In this document: positions 38,332 through 48,829 of the stretch, piece after piece | How the letters are laid out: each line of letters opens with the position of its first letter | How positions within the stretch are numbered: position 1 is the first letter of the stretch | Assembly (NCBI GenBank): GCA_029339505.1 | Contig: JAQISU010000171.1 | Span: 1,895,501 to 1,959,500, forward strand | Reading direction: 5' to 3' | DNA from: Unio delphinus | Lineage: Eukaryota; Mollusca; Bivalvia; Unionida; Unionidae | DNA: 64,000 nucleotides | Program-made: the position numbers and the translations under genes | The notes under the pieces: generated by a model | Databases searched by the model: none | Told to the model about the DNA's origin: nothing | What the model saw: only the letters and a program-made list of their open reading frames with translations

Positions 38332-39287
38332 AGACCATGCGGTGGCAATTGAGTATCCTCGGGAATCACTTGCAGTTGTTGTCGAGTAAATCCTCGCTGA
38401 GGAGCAGTTGAATCCAGTTTATAGATTGCTGGTCTACCAGTTGATCGTGTTATACTAGATATCTTATGCGTAGTGACGCTCCAAATAGGATCAGTAGCCC
38501 TTTTTCTACCCCCTTCAAGCTCTCCTGGTTCGTATAAGTACCTCACAATGACACTACTACCAAGAATTGGTTGGGAAACGCTAGCGTTTCTAGGGAAATC
38601 TTTTTGTGGTTGTACGGGTATTGACTTCTTTTTAATCGCGTTGATAGGTTTCATGTTGATTGTTCTAGTAATCTCGTTATTCAGTGCAGTAATCACAGAT
38701 GGTAATCTTTTAACCCATTCACTGGATCGCTTTTCTTGAATGAATTCTTTTGCGTATTGATATCCAAATAACCGCTCAGCAATCGTCCGATTAAATCGTT
38801 CGACAATGGCCTGATCGCGATGTAGCGCAGTATGCCCTCGTCGTATGGTGACATTATGATTTTTCATTGTAGATAGAACTGCACCCTGAAATTCCTTGCC
38901 AGGATCAACCTGCAATAGATTCGGCCAGTGCAGAGGACCTCGTCGATAAATCCTTTCAAATGCAGAAGCAACTTCAGTGGCTGATTTTGTTTTTAACGGT
39001 TCTGCTTCTTTGTATCGACTTGCAATATCAACTACGGTTAACGCGTATTTGTAACCACGATCATGTGGCAGAAATAATATATCAGCCTGATGAACTTCAT
39101 TAGGAGCGGTCACATCAAAATGCGAGAATTGAATTTGTTTAGGTGGTGGTAGATAAATTTGCCATAGTGCCTGTTTGGATAACCAATCCGCCGCTGTAGT
39201 TTTTTTCACTTTTGCAGCGCTAGCGAGTTTATGGACTGCTGATTTACCCCTCCAGTATCCTCTTGGGGAATAATAAATTGATTCCAT
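38325..39287 (-). CDS. Retroviral-type integrase (rve, DD35E)
   Basis: An intact 320-aa homologue of 18059-19003 with all catalytic residues (QADILF, QVDPGKEF, AIVERFNRT). It is six residues longer because a segment containing the palindrome GAAACGCTAGCGTTTC (38575-38590) sits in the C-terminal region. Despite the insertion, flanking sequence is highly conserved and the frame is open, so the insertion was tolerated. Predicted to insert element DNA into host chromosomes. Confidence 0.93.
   Translation of the reverse strand: MESIYYSPRGYWRGKSAVHKLASAAKVKKTTAADWLSKQALWQIYLPPPKQIQFSHFDVTAPNEVHQADILFLPHDRGYKYALTVVDIASRYKEAEPLKTKSATEVASAFERIYRRGPLHWPNLLQVDPGKEFQGAVLSTMKNHNVTIRRGHTALHRDQAIVERFNRTIAERLFGYQYAKEFIQEKRSSEWVKRLPSVITALNNEITRTINMKPINAIKKKSIPVQPQKDFPRNASVSQPILGSSVIVRYLYEPGELEGGRKRATDPIWSVTTHKISSITRSTGRPAIYKLDSTAPQRGFTRQQLQVIPEDTQLPPHGLN
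38575..38590. repeat. Palindrome GAAACGCTAGCGTTTC in the integrase gene
   Basis: A perfect 16-bp palindrome, in frame, absent from element 1. An identical 16-mer occurs in element 3 at 57217-57232, and its 14-bp core with AAAA/TTTT ends at 6979-6994. Confidence 0.9.
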
Positions 39288-39305
39288 ATTAAAATGCTAA
39301 CATTT

Positions 39306-39844
39306 TCAATTACCAGCACCCATCATCAATTTGCCTTTCATAGCTGATTTTACCAACCACGAAGCCAACTTTTCTTTAAAAGATTTATCAGGAATAGCAT
39401 TTAACGCATGAATTAATTTCACATCCGCGAGATGCCTGTTTTGCAGATTGCTGCTTTTATATGCAACATCATGAAGGTGACAGGCCTTATCAATGGCGTT
39501 TATTGGTTCTTCACCGGGTCGGGGTTGATTTTGATCATCAAGTCTGATATCTAATCGTGTTCCGGGACCACAGTAGCTATATCCTGGAAGGTGCTTTTCT
39601 CCGGGGTACTTTGCCCATGGGGTTCCAGGGAGCTTTGTCAATTTGGCTGCGATATCACCTCCTCGTTTTTTTTTAAAACATCTCCGGATTGTAAAATCTT
39701 TGATTTTGTAGAAATAAATCTAAACTTTTTTATACCACATGTTGCACATCTACCAGTTAGTGCTGATCTGTTATTTTTAGTTGTAACCGTCGTCACAGCA
39801 TTTGTGCTAGTACGCGTTTTACACTTCACACAATATAGATCCAT
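39306..39844 (-). CDS. Zinc ribbon-phospholipase A2 protein, joined by a frameshift
   Basis: Same organisation as 19008-19546. The zinc ribbon runs from ATG 39844 (YCVKCK, CATCGIKKFRF) and stops soon after the overlap. The PLA2 frame (HLPGYSYCGPGT, CHLHDVAYK) has no ATG of its own: the earliest start-like codon is TTG. A AAA AAC at 39665-39671 is in register. One upstream T is changed to A compared with element 1, yet total length and register are kept, which favours a functional -1 frameshift over coincidence. Confidence 0.75.
39665..39671 (-). promoter_or_regulatory. Candidate -1 frameshift site A AAA AAC
   Basis: In register with the zinc-ribbon frame (codon 60), as in element 1. Confidence 0.6.
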
Positions 39845-39861
39845 AATTTATGTATAGAGAT

Positions 39862-40240
39862 ATGAATATAATTGATTTTTAAGCGACTAAAATAAGAGAA
39901 CCAGTTAAGCATCATGCAGCGCTACCAAACTCTATCCGTGCAATTATAATCGGGCCATCTGGATCCGGTAAAACGCAATTGTTGCTCAATTTAATAATGA
40001 GATGGATGAAGTGGGATAAGTTGTATTTAATTGCCCCTAGCGTAGATGATCAACGATGCTATGAAGTGTTAAAGGATTTTAACGAGAATGCATCAGAAAT
40101 TAAAGGTGAGAATACCATTGATTTTATAACTGATATTGACGAGGCGCCATCCGTGGATGACCTTGATGGGAGCATTAACAATTTAGTCGTATACGACGAT
40201 GTGATGTTAGACAATCAAAAAAACCCAGCTAGAATATTTT
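39862..40240 (+). pseudogene. Packaging ATPase, stop codon and 3' truncation
   Basis: Homologue of 19564-20223. Codon 7 is TAA (TCC in element 1) and the sequence stops matching after Walker B (LVVYDDVMLD), at the element 2 breakpoint. Walker A GPSGSGKT is intact. The final third with the VTQR sensor is missing. The 17-bp spacing to the divergent zinc-ribbon gene is kept. Confidence 0.85.
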
Positions 40241-40814
40241 GTAAATGTAATCACTACACATTATTGTTTTCTTCAGAAAATCGATTGGCCTGAATTATTT
40301 TTTGGTAAACAAGTAATGTTGACCTATATCATGACCTTGATTCAAGGTTAGTGACATCACAAATTACAAGATGGGGGCAAATAATAAAAAGCCGCGCCTA
40401 AAACGATCTCTTTTCAACCGAGAGTCTAAACAGAGAGAACATAGAACATTGTTACATTTTTTCCGTACGCGTGTGTTGGTTTGGGAATTCAGAGCTAACA
40501 ACATGCAGGGTTATACAGTGCAATATTACTCGCGTCCTTCTTGCAAAAGTCGTGCGCTTGTTTCCTTTCTGAGAAACGGTAAATCTGGTGCTAGAATTGT
40601 TTTCCATTCCGTAACACAATGCAGTGCCAAACTATAGATAAAACTAAGATACCTGAATTGTACAAGCTCGTTAACTCAAGATTTTATTTCAACCAACGAT
40701 TTTTGAACAAATACATAATAAACAGATCAGTTCATCACATACTGACAGACCACATATTGGAGAGGTGTCATCAAACGGAACAAATATCATAAGGTTTTCA
40801 ATCAATCAAAGTAT

Positions 40815-40869
<55 letters not shown>

Positions 40870-41748
40870 ACGCTATTCTTGCCTGTAAAAAGTGTCACAA
40901 CACTCACGTTTGTTTGTATGTTATATTTTCAAGGAAATACACATTCCACATTGAAAATCAAATCCATAGGAAGCATCCACCGTTTTATATTATCACCGGA
41001 TTGAACTGATGTAATACCCCTGCTTATGGCTAACCCTGAATTCTTAAAAAGAAACACACTTTTGGAAAATATGTAACAATGTTCGACCGATTTTCTCTAC
41101 GTTTAGACCGTCTTTTAAAACGATAAGGCATTTTTTTTTTGGTGCGGCTTTTTTAACTATTTTTCCCGCGCCTAGATTTCTGAACACTTTGCAAGATTGT
41201 TTGTAGCGTGTGCTGCGAAACACAGGACATCTCTTAGAGTTGGGAGATCTTAAGCAAATGTTAAGCAGTCAGTCGACAATAAATATCTCACTAACTGTTT
41301 TATGAAATTCCTGGTTCAAAACCGGCTCAGACCGGTCTATACCTTGTAAATTGTATGGATAAATGATATATTGGACGTTTTTCTTTACCGGTTAACAACT
41401 CAAAACGGTTATACCCGGATCAAACCAGTTCAAATCAAAGGGGAACGTGACATCATCAATAGCCCGATCAATACATGCGTCAGCTAAAGGAATACGTTCC
41501 TGACAACCATCCTTCGTACGACTTTTCTTCGATATAGCTCTGGTAACTGCACAAGCTGATTATGCATGAGGGAATTCTATTTCAATTGGATCGACTTTCT
41601 GATCTAAACATGGGATGTCAGTTTCAAAACGTTGTCCCTATGAATTATTGTTCATATTGGGAATAATGATTGTCAGACGAGAAGCGTAAGTATCCTGCTG
41701 GTGTGTACACATGGGTGAGGACAAATAGGTACGTTGGACTAGAGTCCG
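40241..41748. other. Host DNA, no gene recognised
   Basis: Contains an (AG)n microsatellite at 40818-40867. An 88-aa basic frame at 40371-40637 has no motif I know and is not called. Confidence 0.5.
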
Positions 41749-42033
41749 TCAGTGAAATGTAGCACAGAGGACAAAGCTTGTGTTTGATTCTGGATCAAAT
41801 GGATAGCCAGTGTAGGTACAGATCAGCAAATAGGAATGCTCCGATCTTGGTTCTCTATGAATGATGTGAGCAGCTGTGTTTTGAACGTTTTGCAGTTTCT
41901 GGAGTAGATATTGAGACAAACCAGACAGAATTGAGTTACAATAGTCCAGGCTTGAAAGTACTAATGAGCACATGCGTGTTTTAGTGGTATCAACTAAAAT
42001 ATTTGCAAATGGAGCTGATTCATCAAAGCTCAA
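41749..42033 (-). pseudogene. LINE reverse transcriptase C-terminal fragment
   Basis: The segment SLVLSSLDYCNSILSGLSQY and LLQKLQNVQNTAAHIIHREP is the typical post-RT region of CR1/Jockey-type LINEs. Only about 80 codons remain, in one frame. No other part of the element is visible. Confidence 0.75.
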
Positions 42034-42044
42034 GATATGCAGCC

Positions 42045-42500
42045 TGACATATGTTCGTGACTTGTTGGTGCAATATGTTCATTGTTTCATTCACGAATAC
42101 TGGCTACAACCTATTCCTGCATTTGACGAACCATTTAGCAGAATAATGGTAGATTTTGTCGGTCCGTTACATAAAACCAAGTCAGGTAACCAACACGTGT
42201 TGTCCACTATGTGTGCGCCAACAAGGTTTCCACTTCAATTATTTTGAAGAATAGTAAATCTGAAACAATACTAACTTCTTTGATAACTATTTTTTTTTAA
42301 ACTCAATTTCCCAAAGCTATCCAATCTGATCAAAGATCAAATTTTATGTCCGGTATTTTTCAGCAAGTTAGGTACTAATTCGGCACCCAACAATTGAAAT
42401 CTTCGACCTATCACTAAGGAGCTTTACAAAGATTTCATCAGACTTTGATGACCAAATGAAAAACTGATCGATGAATACCAAACCATAGAAGTGCAACAAC
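42045..42500 (+). pseudogene. Ty3/Gypsy retrotransposon integrase fragment
   Basis: Degraded integrase core: LQPIPAFDEPFSRIMVDFVG with the first catalytic Asp and GPLHKTKSGNQHVL, then after frameshifts an IQSDQ-type second Asp segment near 42325 and a short C-terminal trace. No LTR pair could be established. Several stops; dead. Confidence 0.75.
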
Positions 42501-45111
42501 AGTTTCAATTTTTGAATTATCGTTGCCATCACTCCGATAATATGATGCGGAGTCCATTGTTCCAAAGTCACATTCATGTTCAGCCTACAGCCATATTTTC
42601 ATATAATACGCTAGTTTGGTTTAGTTTTAATTTCCTTGTTTTAAATGACCACAGAACAATATCAAGTTTCGGTAACCTCTGAGATTTTTTAAACAAGATG
42701 ATACGATAAAAAGAGATCAAATTAATGATTATACAGCCATGATATTCCGTTTCTGAGGAATAGAATCCGTGCTACCATAAATTCTAGTGAATTCTACATG
42801 GTACATGTTGCCGCTTCGAAATTCGCCAATACAACACTTTGAAAACTTACATCACATATACCTATATGATCATAATGATATACGCAGCAGTTAACAACTC
42901 CATCCTCTATGTCTTAAATTTAGTTATGTGTTAAATTTCGTTTGTGTTAAATTTCGTTTCTGTGTTAAATTTATTTTATGTGTTAATTTTTGTTTATGTG
43001 TTAAATTTCGTTTATGTGTTAAACTTCGTTTTTACCTACATTTTGGACCTTCGCTCCTTGAAATCCATGAAACTGGATCAGAATGGGAATGTAAACGGTA
43101 CCATCACTGACTTTGTCCTAGTTTATTTGGCGGACATTTTAAAGTTCAATTAGCGAATTCAGGTTTAAAGAAAAAGAACATTTGTATAACTGGTATAACA
43201 AATCAGATAAATGTTTGAGAAAGGTGTGCATTTACTTATAAACAGCAGACCTCTCTTGGGGCGATCGTTTTTCCACAATGCGTTAGGTTTAAATATTGTT
43301 TTATGATGTATACTGCCTTTCAATTTAGGTGATTACAAAATTCCCGTAGTAAGTGCTTGTTTGTTTGCTTCATGTCAATAAATTGGTGGAATACATATTT
43401 TTTTTAAATTCTGTTTTATTTGTTGGTGTCACAGAATAAGGCGAAAATTGAATTTATTTCTTCTTGAATACAACTAATTTCACTATTTTTTGTTTCGTCA
43501 AACATGCGTTACCTGGGGTGAATAAGTGTTTTCAAGGTAAGCGACGTGTAGCGATTTTGCATGTGCCTGACTAGAAATCACTTGAAGTCAGGAACATTAT
43601 AATCACGGGGTGCACGGGAATTTTGCCCTGAATTCTGCTCACCTATTTGTGGACATATAAGGCAAAATATTTCTAAAAAGATTACGAGTCAAAAGTATCT
43701 TGTCAAATGAGAGATAGCTCGTCATTCTTTCTCCAGCCAATGGGGTGAGTGTTAAATTTATATTTCGTTTTATTGTGAATTTCATTCAGTTTATCATTTC
43801 ATGTAATGATGCCTGTATTACAATGCAGATTTAAACCGTTGAATATTTGGAATTACTAGTCACTATTAGACTTTAAATGCAATAGCGGAATCTAAGTTTT
43901 AGATTGTTTTAGAAACAACTATTATTAGTTTGGTTTCTTTATTGTAGCTGAATGTGACTGAATGTGATTGATTGCTCCAGCAAAAGGGCTGAATGTGAAG
44001 GGCTGAATGTGATTTATTGTGCCGTGATTATGCTGTTTAATTGTGCGATCAAATTGAGGTGTCTGACTGTCTGTCTGTCAGATTGTCTGTCCGTCTACTT
44101 TTGTATCTGGCGTGAACAGGAGGTCATGATGTCTGAGGATATCTGTCGAGATGTGTAAATATCCGGAAATCTAGAAGTCTAAATGTCCGAGTGTCGGAGC
44201 TGTCTAGAGGTGCAAACGTCCATGGTAGCATCGACGTGTTTGGGACCGGTGGTTCTAGTAGGTGCTGTATGCTGTCTGTACGTATAACTGTAGTGGATCC
44301 GTGAAGGGCAAGCGGCCGATAAAAGTATTGGGTCAACCATAGGTATTCGAAGAAGCTGTGCGGCGATTCAACAGTTGGTGAATCGTACGGTTGTACAGTG
44401 TCGAGACGCATGTGTGTGTTTCAATTGTGTTTACAATTCAATACATTGACATATCTACACGTAGTTACTTTGAATCACAGTAGTATTCCAAGGGATTACA
44501 TGAATCTCAATAACAGTTACTAACTTGATTTAATACATGTAGATGTTTGTACTTGTCGCAATCCATACGTGCGATAATATAATTTGATGTTTGTATTTGT
44601 TATCGCAATTTATACGTGCGATAATATAACTTTTGTAAAGGTTCCATTTTATAAGAAACATTTGTGTAGTCCAGGAGGTTCCTTGGATCTGTGTTTATTT
44701 TGTATTAATATTTAATTTATTTTTAAATTGTGAATGGTTGTGAAGTGTGATTGTGGGTTGAACGCATGAGTTATTGTGTTGATACATCATTAGTTTTCAT
44801 TAATAATTTATTTCATAAATTTACATCATCTTTCACATATTGTGTTTGTGTTGTTCATTTAATCCACCAACCACTCGGTAACAATTCTGTTACAGTTGGC
44901 AAGTTTCGTAAAGTGCTTGACATAACTCCTTGATTAGTTTTTCAAACATGAATTTCATTCCGCAATATTCCAAATTTCCAGGTTCATCACAGATTCGTCT
45001 CTCTTGTGAAATTTCAATTCTGCCAGGTATTACTGATTCATAGTCTCAGACGATGAATTTGGACCGATAATCGGATACAATTATAGACATAGATACAGCA
45101 GACAGAAAGCG

Positions 45112-45174
<63 letters not shown>

Positions 45175-46984
45175 CAAACCACGTCTTTAGATAGCTGAGA
45201 TTTTATTTTTTGAGAATGACAGAAAACATGTTACTGCTATATCGAATTCGACAAAGCTGAATTTTAAAAAAAAACTACATTGGGTACAATACATCATACA
45301 TTATACATTTATTTATTTCTACAAATTGTTTTCGAAAACCTAATAAAGCATGCCTTTCTCATCAGATTTAGAAACACCTATCCATTCTATTTGAATATAC
45401 TAAAGCCTAAAATAACATCCTATATTTCATGTTTGAACATTCCCTGTCCAAACTTTAATATGCACTGTCTGAATACACAATCCTGTACGCTATACACATA
45501 ACGTAAAGAAGCACATTATCTAATGCCGTACGTACGTTCACAAGATGGCGGACAATGTGGATATAGAAAAGACCATTAGACTGTCAAACAGTCGTCATAC
45601 AGTTCAAGATACCCACATATAATTCTCACAAATATAATATTTACAGCTCATTTTTCGAGTATGTTGTACGGAAATCCTGACTACAGCAATAAATGACAAC
45701 ATATGTTTATATTATTGTGAATTTACAATGTCATAATATAGACCACTGACAGGAACCAAATTCAAATGTGGAGACAGGATGATCTCATGATATTTAGTGC
45801 ATTGGTATGCATAACATGTCTGTATGTCTGTCTGTCTACCTAAGTAACAGATTATTCGCGCTGACACCTGACAACATTCAGTCTTTTTAATGGTGTGAAA
45901 AGTTTCGTAACTTGTCTTTTTTCGTAAAAGCAGAATACATTTGAAGTTTGACAGTCCGTGAGTAACTGTTAATATGTCTGACGTAAGGGTATTGTTCATA
46001 TTAGAAATTGATTTTTAACGTCGCGTAAATGTAGCATGCCATTAACAAGATCTCGTATTAACTAATTAAGTAATATTACTAATTAATATAAGTTCTCAAC
46101 ATTCTAGGATGTATTAAATTAGCGGCATTCGTTTCTTGGAACTATATTGGTATATAATATAGATTTCCCCTTTATAAAGATGTGTATAAAACAAATTTCA
46201 CTTGAAAGGACTCTTGATTTTTCAAACGTAACATTAAAATAAAAGAGATCATAAAACGAGTTGAATAATGAAAACGTCAATATGAAAACGATTGAATTTA
46301 TTTATGTAACAAGCAGTGCCAGATATCGTGCTTTTTTCGTTATCATTTCGAAAAACTGCTAACAGAGAGATTTGTTTTTAAAAATGCAATAGAATCAAGA
46401 GCAGACGTTTCTGGATAGTCGTTTTTGTCATGAGTTAGGGATAGGGTTAGACGTTTTTCGATAGTCGTTTTCGTCAGGATTTCCGACAATGATACTCATG
46501 TTACCAACTGTACATGATATATTCCATGATATCACTTGGGGGAAGGGTGTGGAGGCTTGATAATGAGACATCATTTTAGCCCAATCTTATGTTAAATACT
46601 TATTGATTTAGAAATATATCGAGACCAAGTTATAAATTTAAGTCTAAAGAGAATATGCTTTTATTTTCTTTGAAAAACATTAAGTAATTTTCGTAGTTAA
46701 CTTTTTATGTTTGATCAATATTTAAAACGGAAAGATTTTATTTCCTAACAAAAAATTGTTTTCAATACTAAACATTTATTTAACTTAGGTTTTCTGTTTT
46801 ACGTATTTGAAAGTTATTATCAACTGAATGTCGCTATCAGTTTCAGAAAGTTTACGACCGTGTTATAAGAAACCATAAACATACGCACAAAAGCGCAAAC
46901 ACACGCATTTAATCATGGTACAGTATATACTTTCTCTTTCCATGACGTTTTAACCTCCCCTTTTCCCCATAATAAACACTGTAT
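42501..46984. other. Host DNA, no gene recognised
   Basis: Holds a short GTGTTAAATTTCGTTT repeat (42926-43035), a CTGT-rich patch near 44060-44095, a duplicated GTGCGATAATATAA motif (44570-44630) and a (GT)n microsatellite (45114-45172). 42501-45000 may include further decayed Gypsy sequence. I see no supported gene. Confidence 0.5.
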
Positions 46985-47208
46985 TTAAATAGGCTTTTGA
47001 CAAATATAACACTGTGACCCGGTGCAATTACTGCCGACTAGGAGGAAGTTGTTGGTACTATTCATCACACCACACTCATTAGCAACACCGTTGGACGCGT
47101 CCTGGAAAAAGACTCCAGCCGTACTTGGGAGCGGATCATTATTCAAAGCTGACCAAGTGTTATCACTCGTCTCATTGGCTCCAACCCAAAAATGACATGT
47201 ACCACTAG
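46985..47208 (-). CDS. C-type lectin gene, exon 3
   Basis: Last coding exon of a secreted C-type lectin-domain protein on the minus strand. A CTTACAG acceptor precedes it and the phase (1) matches exon 2. It encodes CHFWVGANETSDNTWSAL (the WIGL-like core), NECGVM, then the closing cysteines in GSNC and CYICQK, with TAA at 46985-46987. Joined coding length is 94+174+224 = 492 nt, 163 aa. The canonical EPN/QPD and WND sugar-binding motifs are not evident, so ligand and calcium dependence are open. Such lectins act in recognition and immunity. A possible ATTAAA polyadenylation signal lies at 46908-46913. Confidence 0.88.
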
Positions 47209-47637
47209 CTGTAAGAAGTCAAATTTATCCAGTAATAATTTACTTGAAGCTATGGAAACATTTTCAATTCTAGTATATATTTAACTACAGTGATACTACT
47301 ATATTCTGTATCCTTGGGTAACGAAACTAATGTCTACTAGACTCGTTTATTGAGCATATCAAATCTCAACGATCAATCTCTCATATAGTAGAACTTTGGC
47401 ATATTAGGCTAATTACATCACACATAAATAAAGCGGACGTCAACAAAATAAAAACTGTTTTCCATTCAACCTTCTTATACCAAATAATGCAACATAGCGA
47501 CATAAACATTTCACTTTATTTGAGCGAAAACGTGCTAAACGTAAACAAAAAGACTTGTCTTACATCCGTATTTGACCAAACAGTAGTAGACTTGAAGTCT
47601 GTTCCTTGCCACTGTCGTTTACCTCAACAAGATCAAG

Positions 47638-48036
47638 ACGGGAACCTCGTCTTTGTCCCTGTCTTTAACCCCAGATTGCATGACATGGACGGGAACCTCG
47701 TCTTTGTCCCTGTCTTTAACCCCAGATTGCATGACATGGACGGGAACCTCGTCTTTGTCCCTGTCTTTAACCCCAGATTGCATGACATGGACGGGAACCT
47801 CGTCTTTGTCCCTGTCTTTAACCCCAGATTGCATGACATGGACGGGAACCTCGTCATTGTCCCTGTTATTTACCCCAGATTGCATGACATGGACGGGAAC
47901 CTTGTCTTTGTCCCTGTTATTTACCCCAGATTGCATGACATGGACGGGAACCTCGTCTTTGTCCCTGTTATTTACCCCAGATTGCATGACATGGACGGGA
48001 ACCTCGTCATTGTCCCTGTTATTTACCCCAAACTAT
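47638..48036. repeat. 51-bp minisatellite, about 8 copies
   Basis: Unit GACGGGAACCTCGTCTTTGT plus 31 more bases, in intron 2 of the lectin gene. The unit length is a multiple of three and has no stop in several frames on both strands, which creates long but meaningless open frames. Confidence 0.9.
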
Positions 48037-48829
48037 GGTATACGACATCGTAAATTTAGTATATGTACAATGTACATTCATAACATCCTCGTAGTCTATT
48101 AATTTAGTCTTCCGCATCATACATTTAGTTTATTTGCATCTCAAAGGTAATCAACATAAAACATAAATTTATTTTGGCATATCATTCATTTAGCTTTCTT
48201 ACATCACACGTGCAGTATATTTATGACATACATTTAGTCTCAACGAAACATACATATAGCTTACATCACATGTGCAGTCTGTTTAAGACATACATTTAGT
48301 CTATATGACATGTTTATGACATGTTATGACATACATTTAGTCTACATGAAGCATACATTTAGCTTATATCACACTCGCAATCTACGTATTACATACATTA
48401 GTCTCGATGAAGCACGCATTTAGCATACTTACAGCATATATGTGGTCTACATGCAGCATCCATTTTGTCTATCCCATCTCTAACATACATGTAGTCTACA
48501 GAAAGTTTGTCTATGACGTCATCCATTTAGTATACTTACTCTTATGTATATTTAATTTATTTTTGTGTTCGATCCTTGTCCTTGACTGAGAGTAGAGTTG
48601 CGCCGTACCTTTTTCAAAGTTTAACTATTATTTGATTCCAAAGTCAAGCCTTTTTCAAAAGTTAGAAACTTCTGAAGGTGAGTATCTAACAAATATTCAT
48701 ATCATATTGGTATGTCTTATTGTTAATATAAGCTAAACGTATACAGATATATGTGATTCCTCTTTAAGCTGAATTTAACAAACTGTTTTCACTTCTTTAT
48801 GTTACTAATCTGAGACCACAGAGGCCTAA

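Larger units (their letters stand above)
23526..40240. mobile_element. Element 2: diverged Maverick/Polinton relative, right end missing
   Basis: Same orientation and gene order as element 1, but with many substitutions and in-frame indels, a different TIR body, an extra 92-aa gene, and a ~1.4-kb insertion at 32138-33562. It is therefore not a recent duplicate. Likeness to element 1 stops abruptly around 40235-40240 inside the ATPase gene; the last third of that gene and the right TIR are absent. The replicase is intact here. Broken genes are the penton/fibre-like, repeat-protein and ATPase genes and the replicase HNH domain. Confidence 0.9.

Noticed and set aside
4669..40240. Tandem duplication of one element
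   Set aside because: Different TIR interiors, gene content and extensive divergence argue for two insertions.
40371..40637. 88-aa basic frame after element 2
   Set aside because: No motif, no conserved counterpart, no splice or promoter context; cannot be supported.
44124..44411. 95-aa leftward frame
   Set aside because: No recognisable family; lies in DNA that may be decayed Gypsy sequence.
45545..45620. ATGGCGGACAATGTGG, a good-looking start (MADNVDIEK)
   Set aside because: Only 25 codons before a stop and no clear splice donor; could be a first exon but unsupported.
47487..48102. Long repetitive open frames on both strands (up to 188 aa)
   Set aside because: They arise from the 51-bp minisatellite, whose length is a multiple of three; several frames are open at once and it lies in a lectin intron.
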